Program-made: the position numbers and the translations under genes | Notes under the pieces: model-generated | Databases searched by the model: none | What the model saw: the letters and a program-made list of their open reading frames with translations, nothing else | Told to the model about the DNA's origin: nothing | DNA from: Vitellaria paradoxa | Lineage: Eukaryota > Streptophyta > Magnoliopsida > Ericales > Sapotaceae | Direction: 5' to 3' | Length of the DNA: 64,000 nucleotides | Assembly (NCBI GenBank): GCA_019916065.1 | Contig: CM034233.1 | Coordinates: 11,489,573-11,553,572, forward strand | Shown: positions 34,640-46,332 of the stretch, piece by piece | Layout: every line of letters starts with the position of its first letter | Position numbering within the stretch: the first letter of the stretch is position 1

Positions 34640-37600
34640 AATATATATGTATACAAGTTTATAATGGAGGGTACGTTATTAAACAAATAGGGATAGTGGA
34701 TCTTCTTATCTGGGCATAAGATCCGGTTCAGGTGATATAATCATGGTCGCCTTAATTAGCTTTTCTTTTTATTTATTTTTTAATCAGTGTTTAGTTGGGC
34801 TCGTTCGCACGGTTAGTTTGTATTATTTGCCAAACTTTAGAATACTTTTAATCACGCTGATGAACACGAGTTTTGGTCCACTCATTTCCCACGATAACGG
34901 GGTTGAAATGATTTATGCAAGGAGTACTGATCCCAACCTAAACAAAATATAAAATAATAAAAAAATTAGTTGGAACAATTAGGACGATAACAAATATTTC
35001 ACTTGTGTATGTATGATACACTAATTTATTTATTTGAGCTTACATCGAAAAATAAAAAAACTTAAATCTGAATCATAATTTTAAGTTTGTATTATTAAAT
35101 ACAATTAATGCTGGACTCAATAAATTAATATTCAATAAATATGGTATAAAATATAAGAATTTTTATTGTGTGTTTTAAGCTTATTTGTAAACTGCCATTA
35201 ATACGTAATTATATATGTATACATGTTAATAGATTGACAGTTTTGGGCTTTGTTATTCTTTTTGACTATCCACTGTGAGTAGGCTGGGAAGGATTTATTG
35301 GGTACTTAGGTGTCTTTTTTTTCTCTGATTTATTAAGTTGTTCTTTTTATGTATTTATTATTATTTTTATTAAAATTTAATTGGTGGTTGAAGTAACCAT
35401 TTTACTGCCAATGAACTATCCTTTTTCTTCCATCATTTTTGTTACAAAAAAATCAACTGAAATGTGATTTTTTTTTTTTTTGTTTAAATTGGTAAGTATT
35501 TATATGCATCTAAATTTATATACAAAAAGAAGAAAAATAAGATTTTTATTTTGAATTACATATGAAAAAGCTAGCGAAAAGTTGGTTTCCAAACAATTGG
35601 GAGAATACACAAAAATTCTGCCGAATTTGTTCTTCCTGCGACATTGATTGTTTCCATTCTCATTTAATCATATGGAAGGCATGGTAACTTTCAAAAGGGA
35701 AAGAAAAAGAGGATAATTGGGGGGTGTTAAAGGGGTAATTTTTTTAAAAAAGCGATGAAAGTTAAGGGAGTGATTGAAAACACTTGCGAAGAAAAAAAGT
35801 GAGATACAAAATGCATAAGGCAGCTGTTTTTATGTAAAAGTAGTAGTGTCTTTAACAAGGAGTCTCTCCATCCCTGGCTTTGGGGTCTCCATCGATAACT
35901 CTCTTAATGGTCGAAAATGAACTCAAATCACATCAACCAAAAGTATGGTTGTGCCCTTTGGGTGGGGGAGGGTCCATGCATGGCTTTTCAACACCCCTCC
36001 CCCTCCCCCTCCCCCTCTAAAGTGGGTTTTTGATGCATTGCATAAACGATTATAAAAAAAAAATTAATAACTTTATACCATATACTGGTACTTCAAACTT
36101 TAGAAACTAATTAATTGTTAAAATATATAAAAGTTAGAAAAAAAGTTGAAAAACTTTCAAGAAATTTGATAAAAGTTAAAAAATATTGAAAATATGCTTA
36201 GTGGAAAAAGTTAAAAAAATTAGTAAAAATTTATTTTTTATAATGAGCCAAACATCTCCGAATTATATGAAAAAATTTAGTATTAATCACTGACTGTTGA
36301 TATATTTTAACCGCTGATTTATGAAAAGCACTCATGAGATTTACATAAATCAATTGTATACGTGTATTGGAGCTAGTAAAACCTACGGTTATATGAAAAT
36401 TTATCTAATAATCTTTGTTTATATAAGCTTAATGAATTTTAAATATATACAATATATAACCTTCATTTGGACGTTATATTTCATTTATAATAGTTGGGAT
36501 TATGGAATAATTGCTCCTAATTAATTATATACATGCTGGTTAATATGTGTCAGTCAAATAGATTTTTAGTTAATTTCTCAAATTTTATTATATAAATTAT
36601 TTTATTTTCTATTAAAAATATAATTATTTGGTTTGAAAAAATCGGTGCTTGTGAATCTGAATCATATTGTGGCTGGTCAGTGGGGCTAAAATTGGGATCG
36701 TATGATTCATGGTTTGAATGGTCAAGCTCCGAATAATTGCTCTTCATGCCAAACATAGGATACCATCTCCAACCATTTATATATGTTTGGTTAGAAAAAT
36801 CTTGGCTAAAAATATAATAAAAGTATAAAAATTTGATATAAAAATGATATGTAGTAAAATTTGATTGGAAAAAAGTACAAGAAATTAGTAAAAATTAATG
36901 TATTTTGATTTATTTTAACCAATCAAACACTTTTTATATATGATGCGATTAAATCAAAATTTTCTAAGAGCTTAAATAGAACAAGTTGGAGAATATAAAA
37001 TCTTAATTTTATTTGAGGCAGGTGAAAATCTAGGAGAAAAATGTGAGTAAATTTAAAAATAAATGTCTACATTAAAGAACAATTTTCAATGAACTAGTTA
37101 GGATTCATGTTTAGAATGACAAAAACAAGTTCGAATTAATTTTGAAATTTATTTGTGACTTGTTTAGAATTGAACTCAAATTTGAGTATAGAAAATTTTA
37201 GATCTAAAACTCGGGAGCTGACCCGATAAAATAAAAATATACATTTTTTATAATAGTTTTACATTTGTAATAATATTTTTATTTATTATATTTTAATTAA
37301 AATGACGTCATTTTGATCTAATCAAATTATTCACGAGCTGATCTCGAGACTAAATTCTTTCTTATCAAATTAAGTTTAACATTTTATAAATGTTCGAATC
37401 AAGTTTGAGTTTAATATGAATAGTTCAAGTTACTTGAATAAGTTAAAACTTAGTTCAACTCAACTAGGATGGTTTCTACCCCTAGAACAAACTAATGAAA
37501 TACAAAATTATTTTTAATGATACATAATAATTTTTATCAAATAATCTTGCACAAAAATGATTATTTTCTACACATTATTTGTTGATGCATCCGTGTGCGT

Positions 37601-39590
37601 GTTTTTACATATATATATATATATATATATATTGGGTTAAAACAAACTCAATTCTCAATGTACATTCCTATAGTACCTCGTTTGCCAATTATGCTTGACT
37701 TTTGAATTTTAACTGAATTTAGTATATATTATTGGGATATTTGGAGTACTTTAAACCTCTACGAAATTTAAATTTTTTACTTATGACACGAATTATCGTA
37801 TTGTAATTTTTACAAATTTATACTGATTTATACACAGTTTCAAAACATCCATACACACATGGCACTATTTAATTTAGACAGTGTATGACAAAGGTGTATC
37901 ACTGCACGTCAATGATAATTTGTCCAACCTCTCAACAACCCGCTAAATATCACTTCTGGTGATCACATTTGTGTATTTTAATGGAGCAAGGTTATTATTG
38001 TTAAAAGATTTGAGTCATTTTTTTTTTTTAAAGAGTTAAATGATCATTGCTCCTATTTGTTTTTAGTTTTTCCATTTTAAATAAAAAAGCAAAAACTAGG
38101 ATCAAATAATTCGCAAATTATAGAAGTTGTATTTAAAAACTAGAGTTTGTGTTATTTCTAGTCTGGACAAAAATGTTGGATCCTACATTAACATGTACCC
38201 ATAACTTGCATCTGCCAAATTATTTGTGGTTATTTTTCTTTTCCTTATCTTTTTGGGTAGAGGTGGGCCAAACGATCCCTTTCTTCTCATCCAAACAACA
38301 ATTTCACTGAGGATGTGCACATGGGATTGGTTTGGGAATCACTAGTTTCAACTTTTTGTCTTATATAATTATTTTTTTTTTGGGATAATTTTTAAGTATG
38401 CTATTTATATTAAAAAGTCATAAAAATAACTAAAAAAATTATTTATGGGTGAAAAATTTTTAAAAAGACAAAATTTTTATATGTTAGTACATTGTCCTAT
38501 TTCAAAGCAATTTCTTTACGATTTTTTGATAGATGTAAGTAACATGGCTAAAATCTGTAAAATAAAAAAAATTAAATAATTTTTTCGATAAAAACTTTAT
38601 GAAAAAAAAAGAGATAGAACTAATTGTTGATAAAGCACCCAACCACTCAAGCTAGTTGACCAACCACTATGTATTATTTTTGCAGGAAATTTTATGATAC
38701 TTGACGGAGCTTTTTTGGAGTGACAAAAAGTGATATTATAAAATAATTTTTATTTTTGTCAGAATAAAATACTTATATTGTATGCACTAATAATTATATT
38801 ATTCTTGTTAATCAGAAAATACGTTTGATATTATTATTTGGTTATGTCAGGTCCATATGCAAGTTCAATTTTTAATAAATTTTTTGACATTTTACGATCA
38901 AAAAGTTGATAGAATAAATTTTTTTGTTTACTTGATAAAATAAGTAGTAATTCTTACTAATTTTTTGCATATTTTAGTAAATTTTGTGTGTTTAATAAAA
39001 TTTTTAATAATTTTTAATAATTTTTTATGTATTTAATAAAAATTTTGATAATTTTTAAAAATTATTATCACCAAGCAAGAAATTAGTAAAATGTAATATT
39101 TTACCAAATAGTTATTTGCCAAAAATTAATCTATTTACCAAAAGTTTTAGAAAAGGAGTTGGGGGGGGGGGAGGCGTGCAGGGGTATTTTGGGAATACAA
39201 ATGGTTGACATGATTACGGTCCGAGTCTCCCAGAGAAAGAAGGAAAGAAGTTTCGTCCGGATACCAAAGAACCGGCAAAAGTTTGAACCAAAAGGGAGGG
39301 GTTCAACCCAACTAAACCGGGTTCAAACCCAAAGTACAAAAACTCATGGAATTATGATTCAACCACCAAAGGTGCCCCCCCACGCTCCAGCTCTCGAACC
39401 TTTATCCATACAATACATATAAATAATTAAATATTTATTTACGTTACTTACACGTATATGTTTATTTGCATTACTTGGCTTATATATTGCGAATGATTGT
39501 ACACTAATTCCAAGCGTGCGTAGCGCACGTATGAAACCCCACCTCCCACCACCGCCACACGAACGGCCAAGGACATTCATGTCAATTTGC
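34640..39590. other. Intergenic DNA, no gene seen
   Basis: About 5 kb of AT-rich sequence. Items in it are a degraded inverted MITE at 36780-36930, a G/C-rich hairpin and C5T repeat at 35960-36017, an (AT)n run near 37609-37632, an eroded GTTTGG-type element near 37730-37850, and a G11 homopolymer near 39160. No exon is supported. Confidence 0.5.
35960..36017. repeat. Hairpin and G-quadruplex-forming C5T repeat
   Basis: GGGGGAGGG (35964-35972) is perfectly complementary to CCCTCCCCC (35996-36004). The CCCCCT repeat (35994-36017) gives four G runs of at least four on the minus strand, fitting the usual G-quadruplex pattern. No gene is adjacent. Confidence 0.6.
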
Positions 39591-39595
39591 TTCCC

Positions 39596-39602
39596 TATAT
39601 AG
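39596..39602 (+). promoter_or_regulatory. TATA box of the SAC51-like gene
   Basis: TATATAG precedes a CT-rich leader start by about 40 bases. The first leader exon would run from about 39630 to 39780, with a clear GTAAGT donor at 39781 and no ATG in the exon. Confidence 0.55.
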
Positions 39603-39958
39603 TCCCTCCCATCCGTGCACCTCTTCCCCATTTTGACTGTTGTGTGCTCTCTCTCTCTCTCTGCAAAAGCGCCTTTTGGGTCTTCTTGTGAGTTCGATTT
39701 GGGACACTTGGTACTTGGGTTTTTTTGAAGATAAGCTATTTGGAGTCTGTTTTTTTCTTGCTTCACAATTGGCTCTCGCTGTAAGTTTCTTGCTCTTTCA
39801 TGGTTTTCTGGCTCTATTGTTTGGTTAATTTCTTCCCTTTTTCTCGCCAATCTGCTCTGATTTTGTGCATCTCTGGTTTCTGTCTCGTTCTTTACTGGCT
39901 GATTTTTTTGTTTCTTTATTATTTTACCTATTTTTCTTTCTATTTTATTACCCCCTCG

Positions 39959-39962
<4 letters not shown>

Positions 39963-39990
<28 letters not shown>
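39963..39990. repeat. (CT)n microsatellite in leader intron 1 of SAC51-like gene
   Basis: A 28-base CT run within the proposed first intron (39781 to about 40378). Confidence 0.9.
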
Positions 39991-39993
<3 letters not shown>

Positions 39994-40429
39994 ATGATGA
40001 GCGTTGTCTCTCTGTGTAACTGTTTTAAGGGAAATGACATGATGTGTGTAGCCGAAAATGACCCATTTACTTGCTTCCAACGTTTGGTTCTTGAGAAAAT
40101 TTAGGTAAAGGAAAGGACTGTTTTTTGGTCCCTGCCACTATTTAGGTTTGAGTACCCTGATCGAGCCAGCAAATTACAAATCCAATTGTGGTTTGAGCTT
40201 AGTTTCTCGGAAAACAACGTAACTAAGAAGATTCAATACTTTCATTAATCTTTCATACATTTCTCAGCAACCAAAAACACGGGGTTACTGTTTCTTCGAT
40301 TTATTCGATTTTCTCTTTGATTCCTATGTATGTGGCGCTTTATATATGTTTCTCGACTCTAACAGAGATTTTGAACAGGTCAAGGCAAAGGGAAACGGTC
40401 GTGGCGATCCATATTATCGATAGAACAGC

Positions 40430-40507
40430 ATGCGGTGGTATTCTCTCTCTGTTGATGTGTACCGGAAAGTCATCTCCTTGAACCTCTACTGTCGCGTGAT
40501 TCTGTAA
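40430..40507 (+). CDS. Leader uORF 1 of the SAC51-like mRNA (25 codons)
   Basis: This is the first ATG of the proposed spliced leader if the intron 39781-40378 is removed. The peptide starts MRWYSLSVD and ends at TAA 40505-40507. A second short frame (ATG 40455, stop 40479-40481) overlaps it. I do not recognise the peptide as conserved. Such AUGs would lower ribosome flow to the main ORF. Confidence 0.4.
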   Translation: MRWYSLSVDVYRKVISLNLYCRVIL

Positions 40508-40575
40508 TTTCAGTCTATCCAATCAGAAAAAAACCCACTTAATTTCTTCGCTTTTGATATATATAGATAGCTTCC

Positions 40576-40629
40576 ATGGGATCCAATCTGTTTGTTGTCA
40601 TTCCCTGCTACGTCCGCAGGATTAGCTGA
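40576..40629 (+). CDS. Leader uORF 3 of the SAC51-like mRNA (17 codons)
   Basis: ATG at 40576 in a strong context (CCATGG), with a stop at 40627-40629. The peptide starts MGSNLFVV. No conservation is known to me. It lies in the same proposed leader exon as the conserved uORF. Confidence 0.35.
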   Translation: MGSNLFVVIPCYVRRIS

Positions 40630-40890
40630 ATTTTCCATATTCTTCTCAACTCTCCTTTTGTTTCTCCACATTAATAAATCAGATACACGACCAGTCTTTT
40701 TTTTCTTTTTTCCTCGATATCTGTATTTGAATTGTTGTTGGAGGATTTTGTTTAATTCTCAAATTAAATCTGATCCACCGATCTCTTTCTGTATCCGTAT
40801 TGGGATTCTTGTTGGGGTTTGTTCGATCCTTGTTTGCTCCAAGTTCACGGTGTTGTGTTGATTAGAAAGTTCGGGGAAGTTGTTGTAGTT

Positions 40891-41213
40891 ATGGTGTGCC
40901 AAGCAGCGAGCCAAACGAGATTTCGGGCATTGAAACACGAGAATGGGATTGCTGGGAGTGCCACCATTATAGTTAGAGTTATAGCATGCTTTCAACCTCT
41001 ACATGATTGTCAGGTCAGCGAATATATATATATTACAAGGGCTTAGCTTGATCTTTATAGCAGAATTGAATTAGATTGGGATCGACTGTTGAGATGCTTG
41101 TGTTTTTGCTTTCTCTATGTTGACTTTGTTGGTATTGAAATCTTGTATGATTTTGTTTTGTTGGGTGTTTTCAGGCTGAATATTTCCGGCACCTGCTTAA
41201 GCCTGTGACGTAG
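40891..41213 (+). CDS. Conserved SAC51-type uORF peptide (53 aa, spliced)
   Basis: Two exons, 40891-41013 and 41175-41213, with a GT-AG intron between them, encode exactly 53 residues. The peptide begins MVCQAASQTRFRALKHE, has TIIVRVIACFQP in the middle and ends AEYFRHLLKPVT. This matches the highly conserved upstream peptide of the Arabidopsis SAC51 family as I know it, in both length and end. There the peptide represses translation of the main ORF, and thermospermine relieves the repression (SAC51 acts downstream of ACL5 in limiting xylem differentiation). Here it is the fourth ATG of the spliced leader, and the next ATG after its stop is the main start at 41469. The frame is fully intact. 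The intron hides it from plain ORF calling. Confidence 0.92.
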
Positions 41214-41468
41214 ATTTGTGGTTTTTGTACCCGTTTTCTGTTTAAGTTAAGCTGGAGTATTTAGGTTTTTTTCATTGTTTACAAGAGAAATCAGAAAGCA
41301 ACAAGTAATCAGAAGTCTCTAGTGCTACAATAGTTGTTCTACTGGTATGTTTCACTGGGTTTAGATTGTAATTTTTCTAAAGTTTTGGCCTTGTTTTGCG
41401 TCTTGTTGATCTGACTGGAAGTGTGTTTTTTGGATGCTCATGTTATGTTAGGTGACTGCTTTGGTTGG

Positions 41469-42528
41469 ATGGAAAAGGACTTTGGATCCTGGTTTCTTTG
41501 CCAGCATTCTAATGGAAAATTGCCCGATTTGAATACGTTGAATGCACCGTTTAACCTGGGGCAGCTGAATACTATTCCAAATTATATGAGCCCTTGCGCT
41601 AATGTGGTTTCTGCAAATGGGACTTTACCAGGGTTTCCGTTTTCCAGGGTTCCTCATGTTAAGGCAAGCCAACCAAATACTCCTCATGATTGGTTTAATT
41701 GTTCACCTCGCGTCAGTCAGGCCTTTACTCATGTGCCACACTCCATTTTCAAAGGAAAAATCCCTGCTGGTCCCTCTGATAATCACGAGGAGCTCATCAC
41801 ACCCAACCCAGCGGGGGTGTGCTCAGAAAAGATTCCTTGTCTTTGATCAATCTGGTGATCAAACGACCTTGATTTTAAGTTCGGTGTATGGGACTCCTGG
41901 CCAGTGCCTGACTTACCATGGCTCAAAACTCAGTGGTGGTTATGATTTGAATAAGCAAGTGATTGGAACTGGACGAGATTCTATTCATTTCCCCGGTCCC
42001 ATTTCGACTGATGAATGCAATGAAAATAACGGAAATGATGTGGGAAGCGATGAGATGCATGAGGACACTGATGAACTCAATGCATTGCTTTACTCAGATG
42101 ATGATTATTATTCTGAAGATGATGAAGAAGCGAGCACTGGTCATTTCACCTAGCACAATGACAGTTTATGATAAACAGGAAGAGGTTGCAAGTTCTGTTG
42201 GGCCCAACAAAAGGATTAAGCTGTCCGACGGAGGTTACAATGTGCCATCTCTCATGGACACTGCAAGCTCTGTTACCCCAAGAGATGCTTTGATTATGAA
42301 GCTGATGCGGAATCTAGCTGTGCCGATGGCAAAAACGAAGAATTAGGTTTGTTGTCATCTGGCAACAAGAGGTCAAGGAAGGACAAAATACGAGAGACAG
42401 TTAGTGTTCTGCAGAACATAATTCCTGGTGGCAGGGGCAAGGATGCAATTGTGGTTCTAGATGAAGCTATCAGTTACTTGAGATCCTTGAAGCATAAAGC
42501 CCAGGCTTTAGGAATTGATACAATCTGA
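41469..42528 (+). CDS. SAC51: SAC51-like bHLH main ORF, broken by three apparent 1-base indels
   Basis: Atypical bHLH transcriptional regulator of the SAC51/SACL group. The start MEKDFGSWF lies just after a proposed leader intron (41345-41451), and splicing removes several other ATGs. The reading continues in frame to 41814, shifts at a G5 run (41813-41817) to reach CAQKRFLVFDQSGDQTT, shifts at a T3 run (42144-42146) between STGH and SPSTMT, and shifts back near 42287-42291 before DYEADAESS. The C-terminal helix-loop-helix is clear (KDKIRETVSVLQNIIPGG, KDAIVVLDEAISYL, stop 42526-42528). Each shift is one base, two gains and one loss, at homopolymers. The coding signal is otherwise well preserved, so sequencing error is likely, with a young pseudogene as the alternative. 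No restored sequence is given. Confidence 0.85.
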
Positions 42529-42635
42529 GATATGCTTTATTTTTCTTTCCATCAGCCTTAGGTATTGTAGTAGATTTTGTGGTAATAATACTTGTGGTGG
42601 TGGTAACTGATTAAAGTTGGTAATGGGGTGTGCAT

Positions 42636-42641
42636 AATAAA
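42636..42641 (+). terminator. Candidate polyadenylation signal of the SAC51-like gene
   Basis: AATAAA lies 108 bases after the stop codon in a TG-rich 3' region. The following 600 bases are TG-rich and could also be transcribed. Confidence 0.4.
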
Positions 42642-42659
42642 GGTTTGTTAGGTTTGTGC

Positions 42660-43860
42660 ACGGGATGTGATGGTCTCGATGCGAAGTGAAAACTGTATGG
42701 TTTTGAAGAGATAGAACCTGGACAATTTGAAGTCTTCTTCGGTGATTTCAATTGAACCAGTGGCTTTGGTCTGTGGAACCCCCCCCCCCCCCAAAACACT
42801 ACAGAGAGATCTTTAGTAATGATGATTTCTGTTGGAATTTTCAGCTTTGGTTTGTGAGCTGTCTCTCTTGCCTACCAAAGGAAGATCTTCTTCAATGATT
42901 TCGGTTTGAATCCCTTAAAGGGTATGGTATTATCAGCTGTCTTGGGGTTTTAGGGAGGGTAAACTCAAAACTTGCTGGTGAGGATGGCTCCGTGGGCCTG
43001 GATACTTGTTATGTGGGAATAACTTCAGAAGGGGGGCATCTTTGGGATTCAATAACTCTCATGTTCTGACACTCTACGTAGACTCATAATAGGGGCGTTG
43101 TCTGTGGGATTTTTTCCTTCATGGTGCCAGCTGCTTTAGCTACTAGGGTCTCAACAAACCATCGCTTGGATCATACACCGATTGAAGCTGTAACCTGTGT
43201 TGTTGACTTGTTCTCCTGAAAATTGCTACCATCTGGGGGTTCTGTAACTTGAACAATTAAGCTTTAGTGTTTGTTGCTATTATGGATTGTTATGTACCTG
43301 TGTTTTATACATATAAATATGGGTAATCTTGGTGATTTTGATGGTTGTTGATGGTATGTGTTTTTTTTTTTTTTTTTAATTGTGGGTTATTGGGGAAAAT
43401 GATGGTATGTTATGTTGGTGAAATATATAACTCCTGCCTTTCTGGAGTAATAGTTTTGTCCCTATCCTTAAGATGCATGCATTATGATATATGCATATAA
43501 TGTATATAAATGTTAGTGCTTCCTTTTTGAAGAGATGCATACTTGGCTGGTGTGGGGGAATCAGGGAACGCATTGATGCATTTGTTTAGTTGAGGGAGTT
43601 CATCAGAAGCAAGGCAACCGTCTGCCTATTTGTTGGGTTCGGGAGCTGACGTAGCATTTTTATGTCAGTTTTATGGCATACAATTTAGATTTTAAATTTA
43701 ATGGTCTAGTGCAATTAACATTTACTTTAACTTAAAATAGTTTGAATAGATATGGGCTGTTGAATTTTAAAATTCAACGACCTATAATCAATTTAAATGA
43801 CTTGTAATCAATTTAATCTAACGATTTACAATTAATGCCACGAGCAACAAAAGTTATGTC
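42660..43860. other. Downstream region of the SAC51-like gene, no gene seen
   Basis: TG-rich DNA with a C14 homopolymer at about 42780-42792 and a T run near 43362-43378. No coding exon is recognised. It may contain distal polyadenylation sites. Confidence 0.45.
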
Positions 43861-43863
43861 AGC

Positions 43864-44319
43864 CTCTCATTTGCCTATTTGTTCTGTTTCGTAGTCACGG
43901 TGCAAGTTCTAGGGCCAATTTGGACTCCCGTTTCCGGGACTAGGGACTTCTGAACTTGTTTACGGGTAAACTGGACGGTCAGGGTTTTTTTTTTTTTTTT
44001 TTTAAAGCTCTCTCATTTGCTTATTTGGGTTTGTTTAGAGTAAGAAAAAATGAGATAAATTGAGATAAATTGTGGTTTGGGGGGAGTTCGTAATGCGTGC
44101 AATGAGAGAAAAAAGTTGATATTATATAAAGTTAACAGAGATTTATAGAGATTTTTGAAGATTTTTAGCAAAATTTACCAAACTAAACGGCCCTTGTTCT
44201 GTTTCGTAATCACGGTGCAAGTTCTAGGGCAATTTGGACTCCCGTTTCCGGGACTAGGGACTTCTGAACTTGTTTACGGGTAAACTGGACGGTCAGGGTT
44301 TTTTTTTTTTTTTAAAGCT
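43864..44319. repeat. Tandem duplication of 146 bp, second unit split by a MITE
   Basis: Unit 1 is 43864-44009. Unit 2 starts at 44010, is interrupted at 44026, and resumes from 44196 to about 44319. The halves are nearly identical (shared GACTCCCGTTTCCGGGACTA, then TTGTTTACGGGTAAACTGG), with a long T tract at the end of each. The high identity shows that the duplication is recent, and the insertion into unit 2 is later still. Confidence 0.85.
44027..44193. mobile_element. MITE (family A) inserted in a tandem repeat
   Basis: It begins GGGTTTGTTTAGAGTAAGAA and ends CTAAACGGCCC. The intact first repeat unit (ATTTGTTCTG at the same place) gives the empty-site sequence, so this is a well-defined insertion of about 167 bp. 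Only a TT is clearly duplicated at the junction. Confidence 0.75.
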
Positions 44320-44324
44320 TTTAT

Positions 44325-46190
44325 TGTTGAGTTTTTTTCTTAGCTTTTATAGGTAAGTTGTTCTTACGTCGAATGTCCCTAGGACTTTTTAGAGAATTTA
44401 TTTAATTGTCAACTTTAGAATTTTAATTATTTGTCGAGATACGTATAATTTAGTCTGAATATCTTGATTATTTAAATTACGTTAAGTTGCGCATAAGTTG
44501 ATTCAAATACTTTAAGTATTAAAAAAAAGATGAGTTTTGAACAAATTTAAAATATTATGAGCAATTTTTATTTTTATTTTGAAGGATAGTATTCGAGTTT
44601 GTTTATTATATTTATTAAATAAACTTTTGTCAAATATATTATAAGTATATAATTGAACATATTAATAAACACACAAAACAAGTGAGGTTTTTTGGCAACA
44701 AATAAATGGTAGGTTCATAAATAGTAACTTATAATTAATCTAAGTTATTTATAAAAAAAATACGTTTTCAAAATTTACAACTATTCTACACTAAATTAAT
44801 TGTAAGTAAGGTCACAAAGGATTAGACAAGCAGGTCATAAGTAGTAAATAAGTGTGTTCGTTAATCTTAATGTGTCAAGCTTATCTTTTATTTCAAATAA
44901 AGGTTAAGCTCATTTTTTGTTTTAAATTAGCTCATTTATTTTATCTAATTTAAAAAAATTTATTTATCTATCTAATCAAACAAACATAAATGAACTTGAC
45001 TAGTTTGTTGATCATTAGGTTTATTTGTTGTTCTATTTATAGTGATTGTCTATGGATATATCGACTAATTATAATTAATATATATAGTTGTGCTTGTGAT
45101 GAAACAATATGGTATATGTATGTTTTTATGCCCTTCCAACAAATATTCATTTAGAAGACAACCTAGTTTATGTGGATAAATAATGAATTTCCTTTTATTT
45201 GTTCTTTTTAAATATATGTATAATATCATTTTAGTTTGGTTAATTAATACATGAAACAGTAAATCGAACTAAATCGTTTAGTTTTTAAAAATTTTAAATT
45301 ATAATTAAATCGTTGATACGAAAAATAAAATCAAATTAAATAAAGAGGCTAATTTAACAGTTTGATATTTTAACTGGTTGAATTGTGCATTTCTAACTAC
45401 ACATCTCTTAAATTTCTTGTATAAGGTCTATTTGTCATTATAGTCAGAATTAAGGCTAAATATTTATCTTTTACTCACTAAGAACAAATATTATTTGGTC
45501 AAATTACAATAATAAAATGTAATTACTCAAATATTTATATGTATTATATGGAATCAATATTAATGCAACATTTTTAATTTTAAAATTCTTTACTGTATTG
45601 TTATTTTTAAAAATCTTAAAAATCACTGGAAGCCGATGACAAAGCTAACATTTTGGCCTTTGGAGTATTTGATACTTTTTGGAATTTTTTTGACCTCGAA
45701 ACAGATGTCATTTATTACCTGATTAGTTAGAATAGATATTTTAAACGACATAATAGATATTGTTCTAAACTTAAAAAAGTGTGCATTATTATTCGATGAT
45801 TTTTTTTTCGGTGTTGACATAATTGTTGGTTTTATTATAATTTTTAATAATAAATATATATTTTTGGAAATTGATGAAGTTTGTAAAAAGTTAAAATATT
45901 TTAAAATTTTATGAATTTTTTTGTTGGTTTCGGAGGGGGGGGGGGGAATGGAGCGGCAAACGGCCCCAATAAAAGCAGAGTTTTCCAGCATATTTTAGAA
46001 AGTATAGATGGCTTTTTGTAGTTATGTATTAATAAAGGTGGAGATTTCTAGCGTAATTTCAGAAAGTATGGAGAATTGTCTGTCGTTGGAACAAGTAATG
46101 GGAGGCTGTTTAAAGCCAAAAAAAAAGTAACGCACAGTACAGAATAAATATAAAAATAAACAAACAGTGCTTAATTCGGCAATTCAAATA
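44325..46190. other. Intergenic DNA upstream of the WD40 gene
   Basis: AT-rich, no exon recognised. A G12 run lies near 45936-45948. Two similar short blocks near 45972 and 46040 (TTTTAGAAAGTAT-like) precede the promoter. Confidence 0.45.
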
Positions 46191-46283
46191 CGCCTCTGGA
46201 TTCTGGATTGTACGAATTGACCATCTTCTGTACTGGTCGATCGATAACAAAGAGATCGGATAAAGAAATTGCAGTCGATCGAG

Positions 46284-46292
46284 TTAGGGTTT
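46284..46292 (+). promoter_or_regulatory. Telo-box in the 5' region of the WD40 gene
   Basis: TTAGGGTTT, the reverse of the plant telo-box AAACCCTAA, lies 40 bases before the start codon. Such boxes are common near starts of genes expressed in dividing cells. Function here is inferred. Confidence 0.45.
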
Positions 46293-46332
46293 TTGTGCTC
46301 TCATTCGTCGCGGGTTTCTGCAAGCTTCAGCA

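Noticed and set aside
39359..39850. 163-codon open frame on the minus strand
   Set aside because: It runs antisense through the promoter and first leader exon of the SAC51-like gene, is rich in E/R/K from CT-rich complement, and resembles no family known to me.
41813..42291. Programmed ribosomal frameshifting in the SAC51-like ORF
   Set aside because: There are three separate shifts in both directions at ordinary short homopolymers, with no known precedent in this family. Error or mutation is simpler.
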